A program made the position numbers and the translations under genes. DNA of 64,000 nucleotides from Dysgonomonas mossii (GTDB taxonomy: Bacteria; Bacteroidota; Bacteroidia; Bacteroidales; Dysgonomonadaceae). The notes beneath the pieces are model-generated. The model saw only the letters and a list, made by a program, of their open reading frames with translations. It was not told the origin of the DNA and did not search any database. The stretch lies in assembly GCF_004569505.1 (NCBI RefSeq), contig NZ_SPPK01000004.1:62001-126000 (forward strand), given 5' to 3'. Positions 9,136 to 18,326 of this stretch are shown in pieces (within the stretch, counting starts at the first letter, position 1; each line of letters begins with the position of its first letter).

Positions 9136-10042
9136 AGGATGTGTCAATTATGTGATGAATAAGCAGGATGCTAAGCTAATTTCAGCCGATGGTGTATTGT
9201 TGGGGAATGTCAATAACATAGTCCAGAGTTTCAATGCTCAACGCCTCATAAAGCCTAATATTAAACATCCTGTCGGGCATATCTCGTTAAGTTATTCGCC
9301 TGATGATGAGAAGAGGTTGACAAATGGTGCTATGGTTACATTAGCCAAAGAATATATGGAAAATATGGGTGTTAAAGACACTCAGTATATTTTAGTACGC
9401 CACTTTGACAACGGTAATCCCCACGTTCATTTGGTATATAACCGCATCGATAATAACGGCAAAGTTATCAGTGATAAAAACGACCGGTACAGGAATGAAG
9501 CGGTCTGTAAAAAGCTGAAAGATAAATACGGCTTGACCTATGGTAAAGGAAAGGATAAAGTAAAGCGACAAAAGCTGAGAGGTAAGGATAAAACCAAATA
9601 TCAGGTTTACAATACAGTAAAAGATGTTTTGTCTAAATCTACCAATTGGACTGACTTTGAAAAACTGTTGAAAGAAAAAGGAATTGTTCTTTCTTATAAG
9701 TGTAAAGGGCGAACAAATGAGATACAGGGTATTTCTTTTACTAAAGGAAAGGTAACATTTAAAGGCTCGGAAGTAGACCGCAGCTTCAGTTATTCGAAGA
9801 TCAATACTAGATTGCAAGAGAACGCTCAAAATCAAAGGATGGTTGAACCTGTCAAGAATATATCAGAAGATAAGCCCCAGAATCTGGGTGCGAGCCTTCT
9901 GGGGTCATTGATTCATGGGATAAGCTCTTTATCCACATTTGAAGTTCATGGGGATAATTATGAAGACGAACAGTTTGCTAAAAGGATGCAGTATGAGCAA
10001 AATAAGAGGGATCGAAAACGAAAATTTAAAAACGGAATTTAA
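9101..10042 (+). CDS. Relaxase/mobilization nuclease (MobA/VirD2-like, probably MOBP)
   Basis: Nicks oriT and leads the transferred strand. The N-terminal nuclease domain (about 1-150) has the candidate catalytic Tyr17 in CVNYVMNK and the metal-binding histidines His101, His108 and His110 in RHFDNGNPHVHLVYN, with Asn114 following. At 313 residues it is short, as in Bacteroidetes mobilizable transposons; the C-terminal third is Lys-rich and probably binds DNA. I keep ATG 9101 (MIGKVMKRAAFKG) because family members usually begin this way; ATG 9116 is an alternative. It overlaps mobC by 35 bp. Confidence 0.9.
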   Translation: MIGKVMKRAAFKGCVNYVMNKQDAKLISADGVLLGNVNNIVQSFNAQRLIKPNIKHPVGHISLSYSPDDEKRLTNGAMVTLAKEYMENMGVKDTQYILVRHFDNGNPHVHLVYNRIDNNGKVISDKNDRYRNEAVCKKLKDKYGLTYGKGKDKVKRQKLRGKDKTKYQVYNTVKDVLSKSTNWTDFEKLLKEKGIVLSYKCKGRTNEIQGISFTKGKVTFKGSEVDRSFSYSKINTRLQENAQNQRMVEPVKNISEDKPQNLGASLLGSLIHGISSLSTFEVHGDNYEDEQFAKRMQYEQNKRDRKRKFKNGI

Positions 10043-10044
10043 TT

Positions 10045-10752
10045 ATGAAAAATAATATAGATAACAATGAGGAGTTACAGATTGTAATGGAAGGTTTTGT
10101 TCAGACTATATCGGAAATTAGAGAGGATATTACTGTTATTAAGGAGAACACAAGTCCAAACAATAATGATAATCCTGCTGATTCGCCATTAACGGCAGAC
10201 TTATTGAATAAGATAGCCGATACTGTTGACAATGCTAAAAAAGCGATTGATGAAGAGGATCTGAAAAAATTCATAAATATTATCATCAGTGTTACGACTC
10301 AGTTACAGGAAGAAGCTAATAAAGCTTCTGCCGAATTCCTGAACCAGAAGATTGCAGAGTTAAACGAACTTGTTAAAAAGCCGAGTATAGTGGAAAACAG
10401 ATATTCGATTGATTTCAAGTCTAGTAAAACGTTTATTGCTCTTGTTATCTTAATCTTAGGTATTGGATGTTCATTGTATTACAATTATGACCAGTTACAG
10501 GAAAACAAGAGATTGAAGCATAATGATATTAAATACAGGTATATACAGATGAGAGGAGGTGTCTCTCAGGAGCATTTACTTTATTTGAACAAATCCTACG
10601 CTGAAAGATCTCAATACCGTGATAGTATACAGAGGAAAGTGATTGATTTTGAAGCTACAATTAGAAGGAAAGTGTATAATCAAACGATAAAGGAACAAAA
10701 TGAGAAGGAGGAACAGCTGATTAATAAAAAGTTAGAAAAATTGACAAAATAG
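10045..10752 (+). CDS. Membrane coiled-coil protein following the relaxase
   Basis: A 235-residue protein starting 2 bp after the relaxase stop and so in the same operon. Residues about 1-125 are acidic and helix-forming; a single TM helix lies at about 129-150 (TFIALVILILGIGCSLYYNY); the C-terminal 80 residues are highly charged and look like a coiled coil. Genes of this layout often follow relaxase genes in Bacteroidetes elements, but I cannot name a function. It may link the relaxosome to the membrane coupling protein of a helper element. Confidence 0.7.
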   Translation: MKNNIDNNEELQIVMEGFVQTISEIREDITVIKENTSPNNNDNPADSPLTADLLNKIADTVDNAKKAIDEEDLKKFINIIISVTTQLQEEANKASAEFLNQKIAELNELVKKPSIVENRYSIDFKSSKTFIALVILILGIGCSLYYNYDQLQENKRLKHNDIKYRYIQMRGGVSQEHLLYLNKSYAERSQYRDSIQRKVIDFEATIRRKVYNQTIKEQNEKEEQLINKKLEKLTK

Positions 10753-10828
10753 ATTTGCCATTAGCAATGTAATTTGTAAATAAAGGGTGTGTCTTTTAAC
10801 TTAGTTTTGACAGAGTCCATAATATTGT

Positions 10829-10870
10829 GTAAATGAAAACTACAGGTTTCAACCTGTAGTTTTCATTTAC
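10829..10870. terminator. Bidirectional terminator: perfect 20-bp inverted repeat
   Basis: GTAAATGAAAACTACAGGTT (10829-10848) and its exact complement (10851-10870) are separated by only 2 bp. It lies between the convergent mobilization operon and the peptide operon, so it probably terminates both. It also marks the border between the mobilization module and the cargo. Confidence 0.75.
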
Positions 10871-10947
10871 AATTTCGGATAGTCCTTTTTTGTCACCCCT
10901 CTTTATTCATTTTATAGGAAAATGCTAGGACTTGTTTTATTTTAGTT

Positions 10948-11643
10948 TTAGGCCCAATTGCTAAAAAAATAATGAATAGCATAAGCTTCTTTTACGCATT
11001 CCTCGAATTCTTTATTTCTAACACCATATCTAAATTCTTCTGCCTCATTACCTGTAAAAGGCGATACATAGACCGCCGGTATGAGATAGACATCTTCCTT
11101 TTCTTGATCTGTTAATGTATCATAGAGACGAATTAAGGCGTATGGACCAGTAGTATTAAATACAGCCATGCTTTTAGAAGCATATTTAGCGTCAGTCAAA
11201 AGAGTTCTAGAAAATACATATTTTACTATTCTTTCCATAAACGGATGCCCTGGAGTGCTAAGCATTAATGCATTGTTGAAGATGCGAAAATGGTTAGATA
11301 TAAAATCTTTTTCTAAAGAGAAACAACACGTTTTGTCTTTAAGGAGAGTGTTCATCGGTTTTATAGACTCATAATCAAAATCTACATACATCCCTCCAAT
11401 TTTATTTAGAATAAGGTAACGTATAGCATCCCATCGTTGTATATCATATTGGTATTTATTATATACGTACCAATATTGAGGATAATATTTTTTCACAAAA
11501 TCATTCATGCGTTTATTATCCCAGAATTCGTATTTCCAATCTGGATAATCACGTTTCCATGTATCTCCTAATCGTTTAAAATTTTCTGGCAAAGGATCAC
11601 TTATTCCTGACCAGATTTGATGAATAACTTGAGGTACTTTCAT
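10948..11643 (-). CDS. DXD glycosyltransferase (Gly_transf_sug / OCH1-like) at the end of the peptide operon
   Basis: A 231-residue soluble glycosyltransferase. It begins with VPQVIHQIWSG, typical of the family; the substrate region has WDAIRYLILNKIGGMYVDFD with the DXD metal motif near residues 92-94 (DFD). Family members transfer hexoses or hexosamines from nucleotide sugars. It starts 41 bp after the stop of the small one-TM gene, on the same strand, and is the last gene before the terminator. Inside a peptide-maturation operon the likely acceptor is the Ser/Asn-rich core peptide, which is an inference. It could instead modify a glycan. Confidence 0.8.
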   Translation of the reverse strand: MKVPQVIHQIWSGISDPLPENFKRLGDTWKRDYPDWKYEFWDNKRMNDFVKKYYPQYWYVYNKYQYDIQRWDAIRYLILNKIGGMYVDFDYESIKPMNTLLKDKTCCFSLEKDFISNHFRIFNNALMLSTPGHPFMERIVKYVFSRTLLTDAKYASKSMAVFNTTGPYALIRLYDTLTDQEKEDVYLIPAVYVSPFTGNEAEEFRYGVRNKEFEECVKEAYAIHYFFSNWA

Positions 11644-11684
11644 GATATTTTAATTTAATAAGATTGAACTGCATTTTTACTTAG

Positions 11685-12065
11685 CTAATAAATAAAGATA
11701 ATATCCCAAAGTTTTTTATCTTCACCTTTAAGTTTTGCATTAAATACGTCAGGAAGCTTTTCTTCATTATTATTGTATAGATACAATATTTTAAAAGATT
11801 CATCAATAGAATCTACTCGAAACGTTATTGACTTATTTTCTATATTTAATATAATTGAATCTTGGTGATTTATTTGTTTTGGTTTTATTGGTATTTGCAT
11901 AATTCCTAAATATGAAGCCATATTTGTCTTTACAACTTCAATATTTACATTTTGACTAACTGGAATTTTTTTCGAAATGGCAATTGCTATTAAAATTAGA
12001 AAAACTAAAATAATAGATATACCATAACGTATCAAGAAATTTTTTTTTTGATTTGTATTACTCAT
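11685..12065 (-). CDS. Small one-TM protein of the exporter operon (possible short adaptor)
   Basis: A 126-residue protein with a basic cytoplasmic start, one TM helix at about 13-31 and an exported domain of about 95 residues rich in beta-strand patterns. Its ATG overlaps the stop of the ABC exporter gene by one base (TAATG), so the two are translationally coupled. In similar Bacteroidetes export operons this place is taken by an HlyD-type adaptor of 300 residues or more; this protein has the anchor but lacks the long coiled-coil hairpin. It may be a reduced adaptor, an inhibitor or an immunity protein. I do not recognise its family. Confidence 0.6.
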   Translation of the reverse strand: MSNTNQKKNFLIRYGISIILVFLILIAIAISKKIPVSQNVNIEVVKTNMASYLGIMQIPIKPKQINHQDSIILNIENKSITFRVDSIDESFKILYLYNNNEEKLPDVFNAKLKGEDKKLWDIIFIY

Positions 12066-14227
12066 TATTTAGCTAATTCTAATTGATTAAAAACTAATTT
12101 ATAATATACTTCTTTTTTTCGAATTAATTGCTCGTGGTTACCTACTTCAGTTATAATCCCATTTTTTAAGACTACAATTTGATCTGCATTCTTGACAGTA
12201 CTTAATCTATGTGCTATAATAACAACAGTCCTTCCCTTAAAGAAATGCTCTAAATTTTGGACAATTATACTTTCATTATCAGCATCTAGAGAACTTGTCG
12301 CTTCGTCCAGAAATAAATACTGAGGTTTTTTGTAAACAGCCCTTGCTATCATAATACGTTGCTTTTCCCCACCACTGATGCCTAGACCTGATTTGCCTAT
12401 TTTTGTATATAATTTCAAGGGCTTATTTTCTATAAATTCCTGTAAATTAGAAATTTTAACAGCTTCCTTTAATCTATTTTCATCAATAGGATCAGCACCT
12501 AAAACAATATTTCTCAAAATAGTTTCAGAAAAAATATAGCTTTCCTGCATAACTATACCACATCTTTTCCTCCATTCATCAGATGAGAAATTATTTATGT
12601 CATAATTATCTATAAGTATTTCTCCATCTGTCTGTTGATAATATTTAAGTAGTAATTTAAGCAAGGTCGTTTTTCCACTACCACTTTCTCCTACAATAGC
12701 GGTAACTTTTCCTTTAGGAATTAATAAATTTATATTATTTAAAACCATTTTATCCGAAAATGGACCATACCGAAAATAGACGTCCTCCAATTTTATGTTA
12801 GAAACAGAATCTGGTATTTTTTGATATTCGACCTTATTGTCCTCATTTTCTAAAATATGGATCTCTCCGGCTCTTTCCAAACTAATTTTTGAATCTTGAA
12901 AATTTCTTACAAATCCGATTAATTGTTCTAGCGGAGAGTTCATTTGACCAATAATATATGTGATACTCATCATCATACCTAAAGTAATATGTCCCTGCAC
13001 AACAGAAACAGCAACAAGAAAAGTTACTGTAATATTTCGAACCTGATTTATCAATGAATACCCTGCCGATTGTACTTGATTTACCTTTAAAGAATCAATA
13101 TCAGCTTTATATTGTTTCTCTTGTATATCTTTCCATTCTTTTGCTTTATAATCCTGAAAATTATTAAGTTTAATTTCAGGCATTCCATTTATAATCTCTA
13201 ATATGGAATTCTGATTTTCAGTTCTTACTTTAAATAGTTTGTAATCAACAACCTTTCTTTTCTTCAAAAAATAAAGCATCCACAGTATACTAATAACTGT
13301 AAAGCATGTATAAACTATTAAAACTTTTAGACTATAGAGACCAATAATGACAAAAAAAACAGAGAAAGATAATAGGGAGAAAACAGTCAGAAGAGTATCT
13401 GAGGTTGCGAAAGATTGTAATCTAGAATGATCCGCAATCCTTTGATGAAAATCTCCCGTAGACTTAGTATCGAAGAATTTCATAGGTAGGCGCATTATTT
13501 TTTCTAGGAAATCAGAGACTATATCAATATTAATCCTAGTACCCAAATAAAGGACAATCCAATTTCTCAAAAGAATAATAGCATAACTTCCCAGAAACAA
13601 ACATAGCTGAGATATCGCTATAATTAATATGATACCTATATCAAGTTCCCCAATTCCTTTATCAACCATTGCTTGAGTCAAAAAAGGCATTATTAGTGAA
13701 ACAATAACTCCGGCTAATAACCCCAAGCTTAGCTGAAACATCTCATTTTTGAAAGGAAGTAGATATTTTAATAAAAATTTCTTTATAGAATCATTCTCTG
13801 GAGGAGGTATCATTTGATAGAATAAATCAGTAGGAGTGGGAATTAAAATCACTCCTTGCCCCCCATGACTCCATTCTTTACAAAACTCCTCTTCAGATAA
13901 CTTGTATTTGGAATAAGCAGGATCTGCAATCCAATAATATTTATTTTTAGTTATTTTATAAAGAACGACAAAGTGGTTCTGATGCCAATGCAAAATTACG
14001 GGAAGCTTGAACTCACACAATCTTTCTAGGGGCAGTTTGAAACTATTTACGGTCATACCTATTGCTTCTAGACCATCTCGTATTCCGGCAATTGAGACTC
14101 CCTCTGACGATAGGAAAGATAAATTCCGAAGATAGTTTAATGAATATTTTTTACCATAATATGCTGCTATCATACGAATACAAGCGGGACCGCAGTCTAT
14201 ACTATCCAATTGTCGTGAAAAATTCAT
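12065..14227 (-). CDS. Peptidase-containing ABC transporter (C39 peptidase, permease and ATPase)
   Basis: Removes the double-glycine leader and exports the mature peptide across the inner membrane. The N-terminal C39 peptidase is complete: Cys12 in DCGPAC, His85 in HQNHFVVL and Asp102 in ADPA. A permease domain with about six TM helices spans residues 160-440. The ATPase domain has Walker A GESGSGKTT, signature SGGEKQR and Walker B YLFLDEATSSLD. The 720 residues are the normal length for a PCAT. It starts 4 bp after the radical SAM gene and overlaps the next gene by 1 bp. An intact peptidase agrees with the GG site in the precursor at 15596-15817. Confidence 0.95.
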   Translation of the reverse strand: MNFSRQLDSIDCGPACIRMIAAYYGKKYSLNYLRNLSFLSSEGVSIAGIRDGLEAIGMTVNSFKLPLERLCEFKLPVILHWHQNHFVVLYKITKNKYYWIADPAYSKYKLSEEEFCKEWSHGGQGVILIPTPTDLFYQMIPPPENDSIKKFLLKYLLPFKNEMFQLSLGLLAGVIVSLIMPFLTQAMVDKGIGELDIGIILIIAISQLCLFLGSYAIILLRNWIVLYLGTRINIDIVSDFLEKIMRLPMKFFDTKSTGDFHQRIADHSRLQSFATSDTLLTVFSLLSFSVFFVIIGLYSLKVLIVYTCFTVISILWMLYFLKKRKVVDYKLFKVRTENQNSILEIINGMPEIKLNNFQDYKAKEWKDIQEKQYKADIDSLKVNQVQSAGYSLINQVRNITVTFLVAVSVVQGHITLGMMMSITYIIGQMNSPLEQLIGFVRNFQDSKISLERAGEIHILENEDNKVEYQKIPDSVSNIKLEDVYFRYGPFSDKMVLNNINLLIPKGKVTAIVGESGSGKTTLLKLLLKYYQQTDGEILIDNYDINNFSSDEWRKRCGIVMQESYIFSETILRNIVLGADPIDENRLKEAVKISNLQEFIENKPLKLYTKIGKSGLGISGGEKQRIMIARAVYKKPQYLFLDEATSSLDADNESIIVQNLEHFFKGRTVVIIAHRLSTVKNADQIVVLKNGIITEVGNHEQLIRKKEVYYKLVFNQLELAK

Positions 14228-14231
14228 ACCC

Positions 14232-15533
14232 TTAAGTTAATGTAATCCTATTATTACTTATTATCTGAATCCTACTTTGAATTATATCTAATTTATCATC
14301 TTCACCTATGTTACCAGGGCATATATACAGAGACTGATTAATTTTTTTTTGAGAGCATACACTACAAATTGGCAAAATAGAGCAATCTTTACATATTGGA
14401 TTAGAAAACCTAGAATTCATTCTACCTTGATAATATTTATTATATGTTATTGTTCCATCTTCGTTTAGTATCCCTTCTCGCTTAGCTTGAATAAAATCTT
14501 GAGATGTACACTTATATACATCTCCATTATAATTTACGACTATACTATCCCCTCTATCTGCATAACAAGATGTTCCCAAGCCTCCATTCTCACTGTTTCC
14601 ATCATGTTTCATTCCAAATGTGTCTAAAGCAAATCTTATCTTTTTTAATATTGGTGAGGTTTTTAGCCCCCCATCATGCGTTTGCCAAACAGGTTGAAAA
14701 CTAAAATGAAATGAATCATAATATTTCTTATCCAAATCTTTAAATTCATCTATAAGATCTATAAAACAGTTAAGGTTATCAATATTGTAATTACATCGTA
14801 TATTAACATGCAAACCTTTTTTTATTGCATATTTAATGTTTTTCAGAGTGATATCGTAAGTCCCTTTACCATTAGACATTTTTTTTATCGCATCATGCAA
14901 ACTCTTATTTCCATCAAATGGAACTTGAATATATCCTATGACGTCTAATGAAGACAAATAATCTACAATATTAGATGTAAGTAAAACTGCATTTGTTGTG
15001 AATCCAATATTCAATTTGGTTTCAGAGCCATTACATAATTCTTGAGCAAAGTTAATCAAAGGTTTTACCGTTTTATTGAATTTTAACAATGGCTCCCCTC
15101 CAAAAAAAGAAATAGCCAAAGTCTTTAATTGTAAAGTTTTAATTTTATTCTCTAACAATTTCTTTATTGAATTCATTGTCTTATCATCAACATGACTGTT
15201 TTTTTGATGTGTTTCATAACAATACCAACAACGTAAATTACAATCAAGAGTTGGATTTATAGTTAATCTAAAATACACATCAGAATCTAATTGTTTCTCC
15301 CTATCTTGTATTGTTATTTCAACTTCATCTTTATAATTATCTATTATAAAAGATTTAGTTATAAGGCAGGTATAGAAATCAGGATGAAGTAATTTAATCC
15401 TATCTAAATTATTTTGAGAAATAATTGTATGAAGTTCTTTTGTAAGAATTAAAATTTTGTCAGTTCTACAATTATATAATATATATTTTTCATCTCCTGC
15501 TTTTATAGTTGAATTATATTTACTCCATTTCAT
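14232..15533 (-). CDS. Radical SAM/SPASM peptide maturase
   Basis: A 433-residue enzyme that probably modifies the neighbouring precursor. Residues about 1-85 form a small beta-rich region such as often binds leader peptides. The radical SAM core has Cys98, Cys102 and Cys105 (CNLRCWYC) for the SAM cluster and GGEP at 145-148. A SPASM domain follows: Cys323, Cys342 (preceded by G337), Cys381, Cys384, Cys390, Cys393 and Cys405, which would hold two extra clusters. This layout is shared by thioether- and C-C-forming maturases. The gene begins 62 bp after the precursor stop, behind a strong hairpin. The exact bond made cannot be read from sequence. Confidence 0.92.
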   Translation of the reverse strand: MKWSKYNSTIKAGDEKYILYNCRTDKILILTKELHTIISQNNLDRIKLLHPDFYTCLITKSFIIDNYKDEVEITIQDREKQLDSDVYFRLTINPTLDCNLRCWYCYETHQKNSHVDDKTMNSIKKLLENKIKTLQLKTLAISFFGGEPLLKFNKTVKPLINFAQELCNGSETKLNIGFTTNAVLLTSNIVDYLSSLDVIGYIQVPFDGNKSLHDAIKKMSNGKGTYDITLKNIKYAIKKGLHVNIRCNYNIDNLNCFIDLIDEFKDLDKKYYDSFHFSFQPVWQTHDGGLKTSPILKKIRFALDTFGMKHDGNSENGGLGTSCYADRGDSIVVNYNGDVYKCTSQDFIQAKREGILNEDGTITYNKYYQGRMNSRFSNPICKDCSILPICSVCSQKKINQSLYICPGNIGEDDKLDIIQSRIQIISNNRITLT

Positions 15534-15556
15534 GATATTAACTTTATTTTTTCAAT

Positions 15557-15590
15557 AAGTGAAATACCCTCATTTGAGGGTATTTCACTT
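15557..15590 (-). promoter_or_regulatory. Strong hairpin between precursor gene and maturase gene
   Basis: AAGTGAAATACCCTC (15557-15571) and GAGGGTATTTCACTT (15576-15590) pair perfectly over 15 bp with a 4-nt loop. It begins 5 bp after the precursor stop. The tail on the minus strand (TATTGAAAAAAT) is a poor T-run, so partial termination or mRNA end-stabilisation is more likely than full termination. Such a hairpin would give much more precursor message than enzyme message. Confidence 0.75.
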
Positions 15591-15595
15591 CACTG

Positions 15596-15817
15596 TTAAT
15601 AGTAAGACATATTACTCTTAGCACTTCCACAATTATCGCATTTGCAATTGTCATTATTGCTAAGGCTACTATTGCTACAATTGTCATTGTTACTACCCCA
15701 TCTAGGTTTGATCAGATCCGTTTCCACAACTCCATATCCACCTTTAAACGAGTTTTCTTCATCTGAAGTTAGAGGAGTTATATCCTCATTAACTTTTAAT
15801 ACTTTTTTCTCTTCCAT
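15596..15817 (-). CDS. RiPP precursor peptide with double-glycine leader
   Basis: A 73-residue peptide. The leader (about 1-27) runs LKVNEDITPLTSDEENSFKGG and resembles the GG-Bacteroidales natural-product leaders; cleavage after Gly27 by the C39 domain would leave a 46-residue core. The core holds Cys47, Cys58, Cys60 and Cys63, and repeats the hexapeptide SNNDNC at 42-47 and 53-58, then KCDNC. It is rich in Asn and Ser and ends in SYY. The Cys residues are plausible targets for radical SAM thioether formation and the Ser residues for the glycosyltransferase. ATG 15817 is the only start. I do not recognise the core sequence. Confidence 0.88.
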   Translation of the reverse strand: MEEKKVLKVNEDITPLTSDEENSFKGGYGVVETDLIKPRWGSNNDNCSNSSLSNNDNCKCDNCGSAKSNMSYY

Positions 15818-15889
15818 GATTAAAAAAATAATATTATCTCTACTCTTTATAGGATTTTCGAGTTACTCCCTTGATTGATGTACATCTAT

Positions 15890-18271
15890 TTAATTATCTT
15901 TATACTCATAATAATCTTGTATACTCTTGCTTTGCTTAGTTGTTACTTTTCTGCCTCCATTAAAGTTATAAATGACTTTAATCATAAATCCAGTTTCATT
16001 TGTTGTATAGTGCCTTTTTGACCATATATCAAGAGTATTTGTAATTCTTCTTCTATTATGTCGATACAGTGTAAAGTTTAAATTCAACAATAATTTATTA
16101 TCCAATAAATATTTATATATTTTCCCATTTATACCATGTACTGTTTTATATATTCTATCCTGTGTTTTATAAGTCGGTTCTAAATAGTAAGAGAGATTCC
16201 CACCCCAGCCATTGTCAAAATCCATATTATTATTAATCGCTAAATAAGGTTTCCAACTTGATGAATTTATATCTACTCCTTCATATTTTAGCCATTGTAT
16301 TCGTCCAATAGCTTTTAAACTCCACCATTTTGCTATTTTAAAGGTTCTATCCAGAGACAAGGCTTGCATATAATTCTTACCATCATTAACAGGCATAGTA
16401 TAGGTTACTAATGGATCTTTTTCGTCTTGGAAGGTCTTAAAGAACAAAACATCTTCACTAAATCCGAATAGATAATTAATATTCCATTGACCATTAATCC
16501 CTCCTCCTAACATAATAAGGTGATAATTTACAGGTTTTATATCTAGATTACCTTTAGTATATAAATATTCATTATTATAGATTACCACAGGCGTGATCGC
16601 GCTATATGGAATTGGATCCATAGCTTTTTGATAGAAAAGGCTTATTGAGTTTCCTTTTTGTTCATCAATATTATACATTAAGTTAAGCGTAGGATATATG
16701 CCCCAATAATTTTTAGAATTCTGCTTGCTTATTTTTACAGAATTGTATTCAATTTTGTTTTCCTGTATTCTAATACCCACTTTGTAAGTAATTTTTTTTG
16801 TAATCATCGATGAAAAAGAAGCAAAACCTGCATAATTCTGTCCTTTCAGCTTATAATTATCACTAAGATCAAGATCAGACACCCAAATGTTATTTTCCCA
16901 TTTTTTATAGTCTAAAAACTGTTTTGAATTATTCAAACTATAATTAAGACCAATATCTAGTTGCGATTTATCACTTATTCTTTGCTCCAACCTAGTATCT
17001 ATTTCTAGCATATCAGTTCTATCATCTAATCGATCACTAGTATTCTCTTCATACCCATTATCTTTATCCAGATTGTATAAATATCTGTTACCTCGTATCC
17101 TTTTATTATTGTATCTCAAATAGTCAATAATAAATTTTATTTTTGAACCTTTATCATCTAATATCCAATCATAATTTAAGGCCGCCTGATATTGCCTAGT
17201 TCTTAACTTTTCTTCTATTATCGATTCAGATCTGTCTATCCTTTCACCAACATTGTTTTTAACCGTAGACTCTGATCTATTGATAGGCTCTCCGTTAGTT
17301 ATTACCAATCTAAAATTACCACCTATGCTATGTCTGTTAGTAATATCATAGGTTAAACTCAATCTATCAGAGAAAGAATTTGTCCAACCTTTACCATCGG
17401 TCTGCATATCAATATACTTATTTATCTCTTTGTAATGGGAGTAAATATTATATTGACTAATATTTTTTAAATGTCCAAAATATGTGTAATTATATATACT
17501 CAGATTTTTATTCCTGTAATTCAATGATGCATTTATATTATCTGAATAATGTCCCCCTTTGAAATGTACAGAAAAATCGCTCGAAACAGATCCATAATAT
17601 CCTCCATTAGACATCTTCTTCAATTTGATATCAATGATCCCTCCCATACTCGAAGCACTCTCTTCACTACCACTCATATGTACAATTTCGACTTTATCAA
17701 TATTTTCAGCCTGAATTGCATCTAACTCATTTCTATCCCTTAGTTTTCGTCCATCAACATAAATTTCGGAAACATCTCGGCCATTAATTTTTAAGGAATT
17801 TTCTTCATTGGTAACACCAGGTAACAATGTAAGTACCTCTTTTGTATTATTTCCTTTTGTTATCGGGTTTCCTTGTAAGAATACTACGTATCTATCAATT
17901 TTTTGTTGAATAACATTAGCCGTAACTGTAACAGCATCTAATCCAACCACATTTTCCACCATTAGAATGGAGTCAAGTATTGTATTTTCTTGTACTTCGA
18001 TATTAACGTATTTGCGTTTATACAATAAATGGGTAACAGATAGTATGTATCTTCCGGATGGAATATTTTCAATTCTAAATTGACCTTTTTCGTTGCTAAT
18101 ATTTCCTTTAACGTACAAAGAATCAACCTCAGAAAGAATTGTAACTGTTGCGTAATCTACTGCTCTTTTTGATGTATCAAACAATACACCTTCTAAACGA
18201 AAATTCTTGATTTGTTGACTATGTAACAAAGGAACAATGAGTAGAAGCAAGATAAGAAATAATACTCTCAT
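15890..18271 (-). CDS. Outer-membrane beta-barrel protein with carboxypeptidase-like repeat and plug
   Basis: A large outer-membrane barrel of the TonB-receptor-like OMP_b-brl_3 type. It has a signal peptide (MRVLFLILLLLIVPLLHSQ), a CarboxypepD_reg-like beta domain (about 20-100), a plug-like region containing VDGRKLRDRNELDAIQAENI and GGIIDIKLKKM (about 115-225), then a long region of amphipathic strands to the C-terminus. I start at ATG 18271; an upstream GTG at 18292 adds seven residues. It lies between the E1-like gene and the precursor gene on the same strand, so it may carry the peptide across the outer membrane or be its receptor or immunity factor. There is no SusD partner. Confidence 0.82.
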   Translation of the reverse strand: MRVLFLILLLLIVPLLHSQQIKNFRLEGVLFDTSKRAVDYATVTILSEVDSLYVKGNISNEKGQFRIENIPSGRYILSVTHLLYKRKYVNIEVQENTILDSILMVENVVGLDAVTVTANVIQQKIDRYVVFLQGNPITKGNNTKEVLTLLPGVTNEENSLKINGRDVSEIYVDGRKLRDRNELDAIQAENIDKVEIVHMSGSEESASSMGGIIDIKLKKMSNGGYYGSVSSDFSVHFKGGHYSDNINASLNYRNKNLSIYNYTYFGHLKNISQYNIYSHYKEINKYIDMQTDGKGWTNSFSDRLSLTYDITNRHSIGGNFRLVITNGEPINRSESTVKNNVGERIDRSESIIEEKLRTRQYQAALNYDWILDDKGSKIKFIIDYLRYNNKRIRGNRYLYNLDKDNGYEENTSDRLDDRTDMLEIDTRLEQRISDKSQLDIGLNYSLNNSKQFLDYKKWENNIWVSDLDLSDNYKLKGQNYAGFASFSSMITKKITYKVGIRIQENKIEYNSVKISKQNSKNYWGIYPTLNLMYNIDEQKGNSISLFYQKAMDPIPYSAITPVVIYNNEYLYTKGNLDIKPVNYHLIMLGGGINGQWNINYLFGFSEDVLFFKTFQDEKDPLVTYTMPVNDGKNYMQALSLDRTFKIAKWWSLKAIGRIQWLKYEGVDINSSSWKPYLAINNNMDFDNGWGGNLSYYLEPTYKTQDRIYKTVHGINGKIYKYLLDNKLLLNLNFTLYRHNRRRITNTLDIWSKRHYTTNETGFMIKVIYNFNGGRKVTTKQSKSIQDYYEYKDN

Positions 18272-18326
18272 TATAAATACGTTATTTTTCACAGACTTGT
18301 TTTTATTATTAAATTAAGGATGTCAA

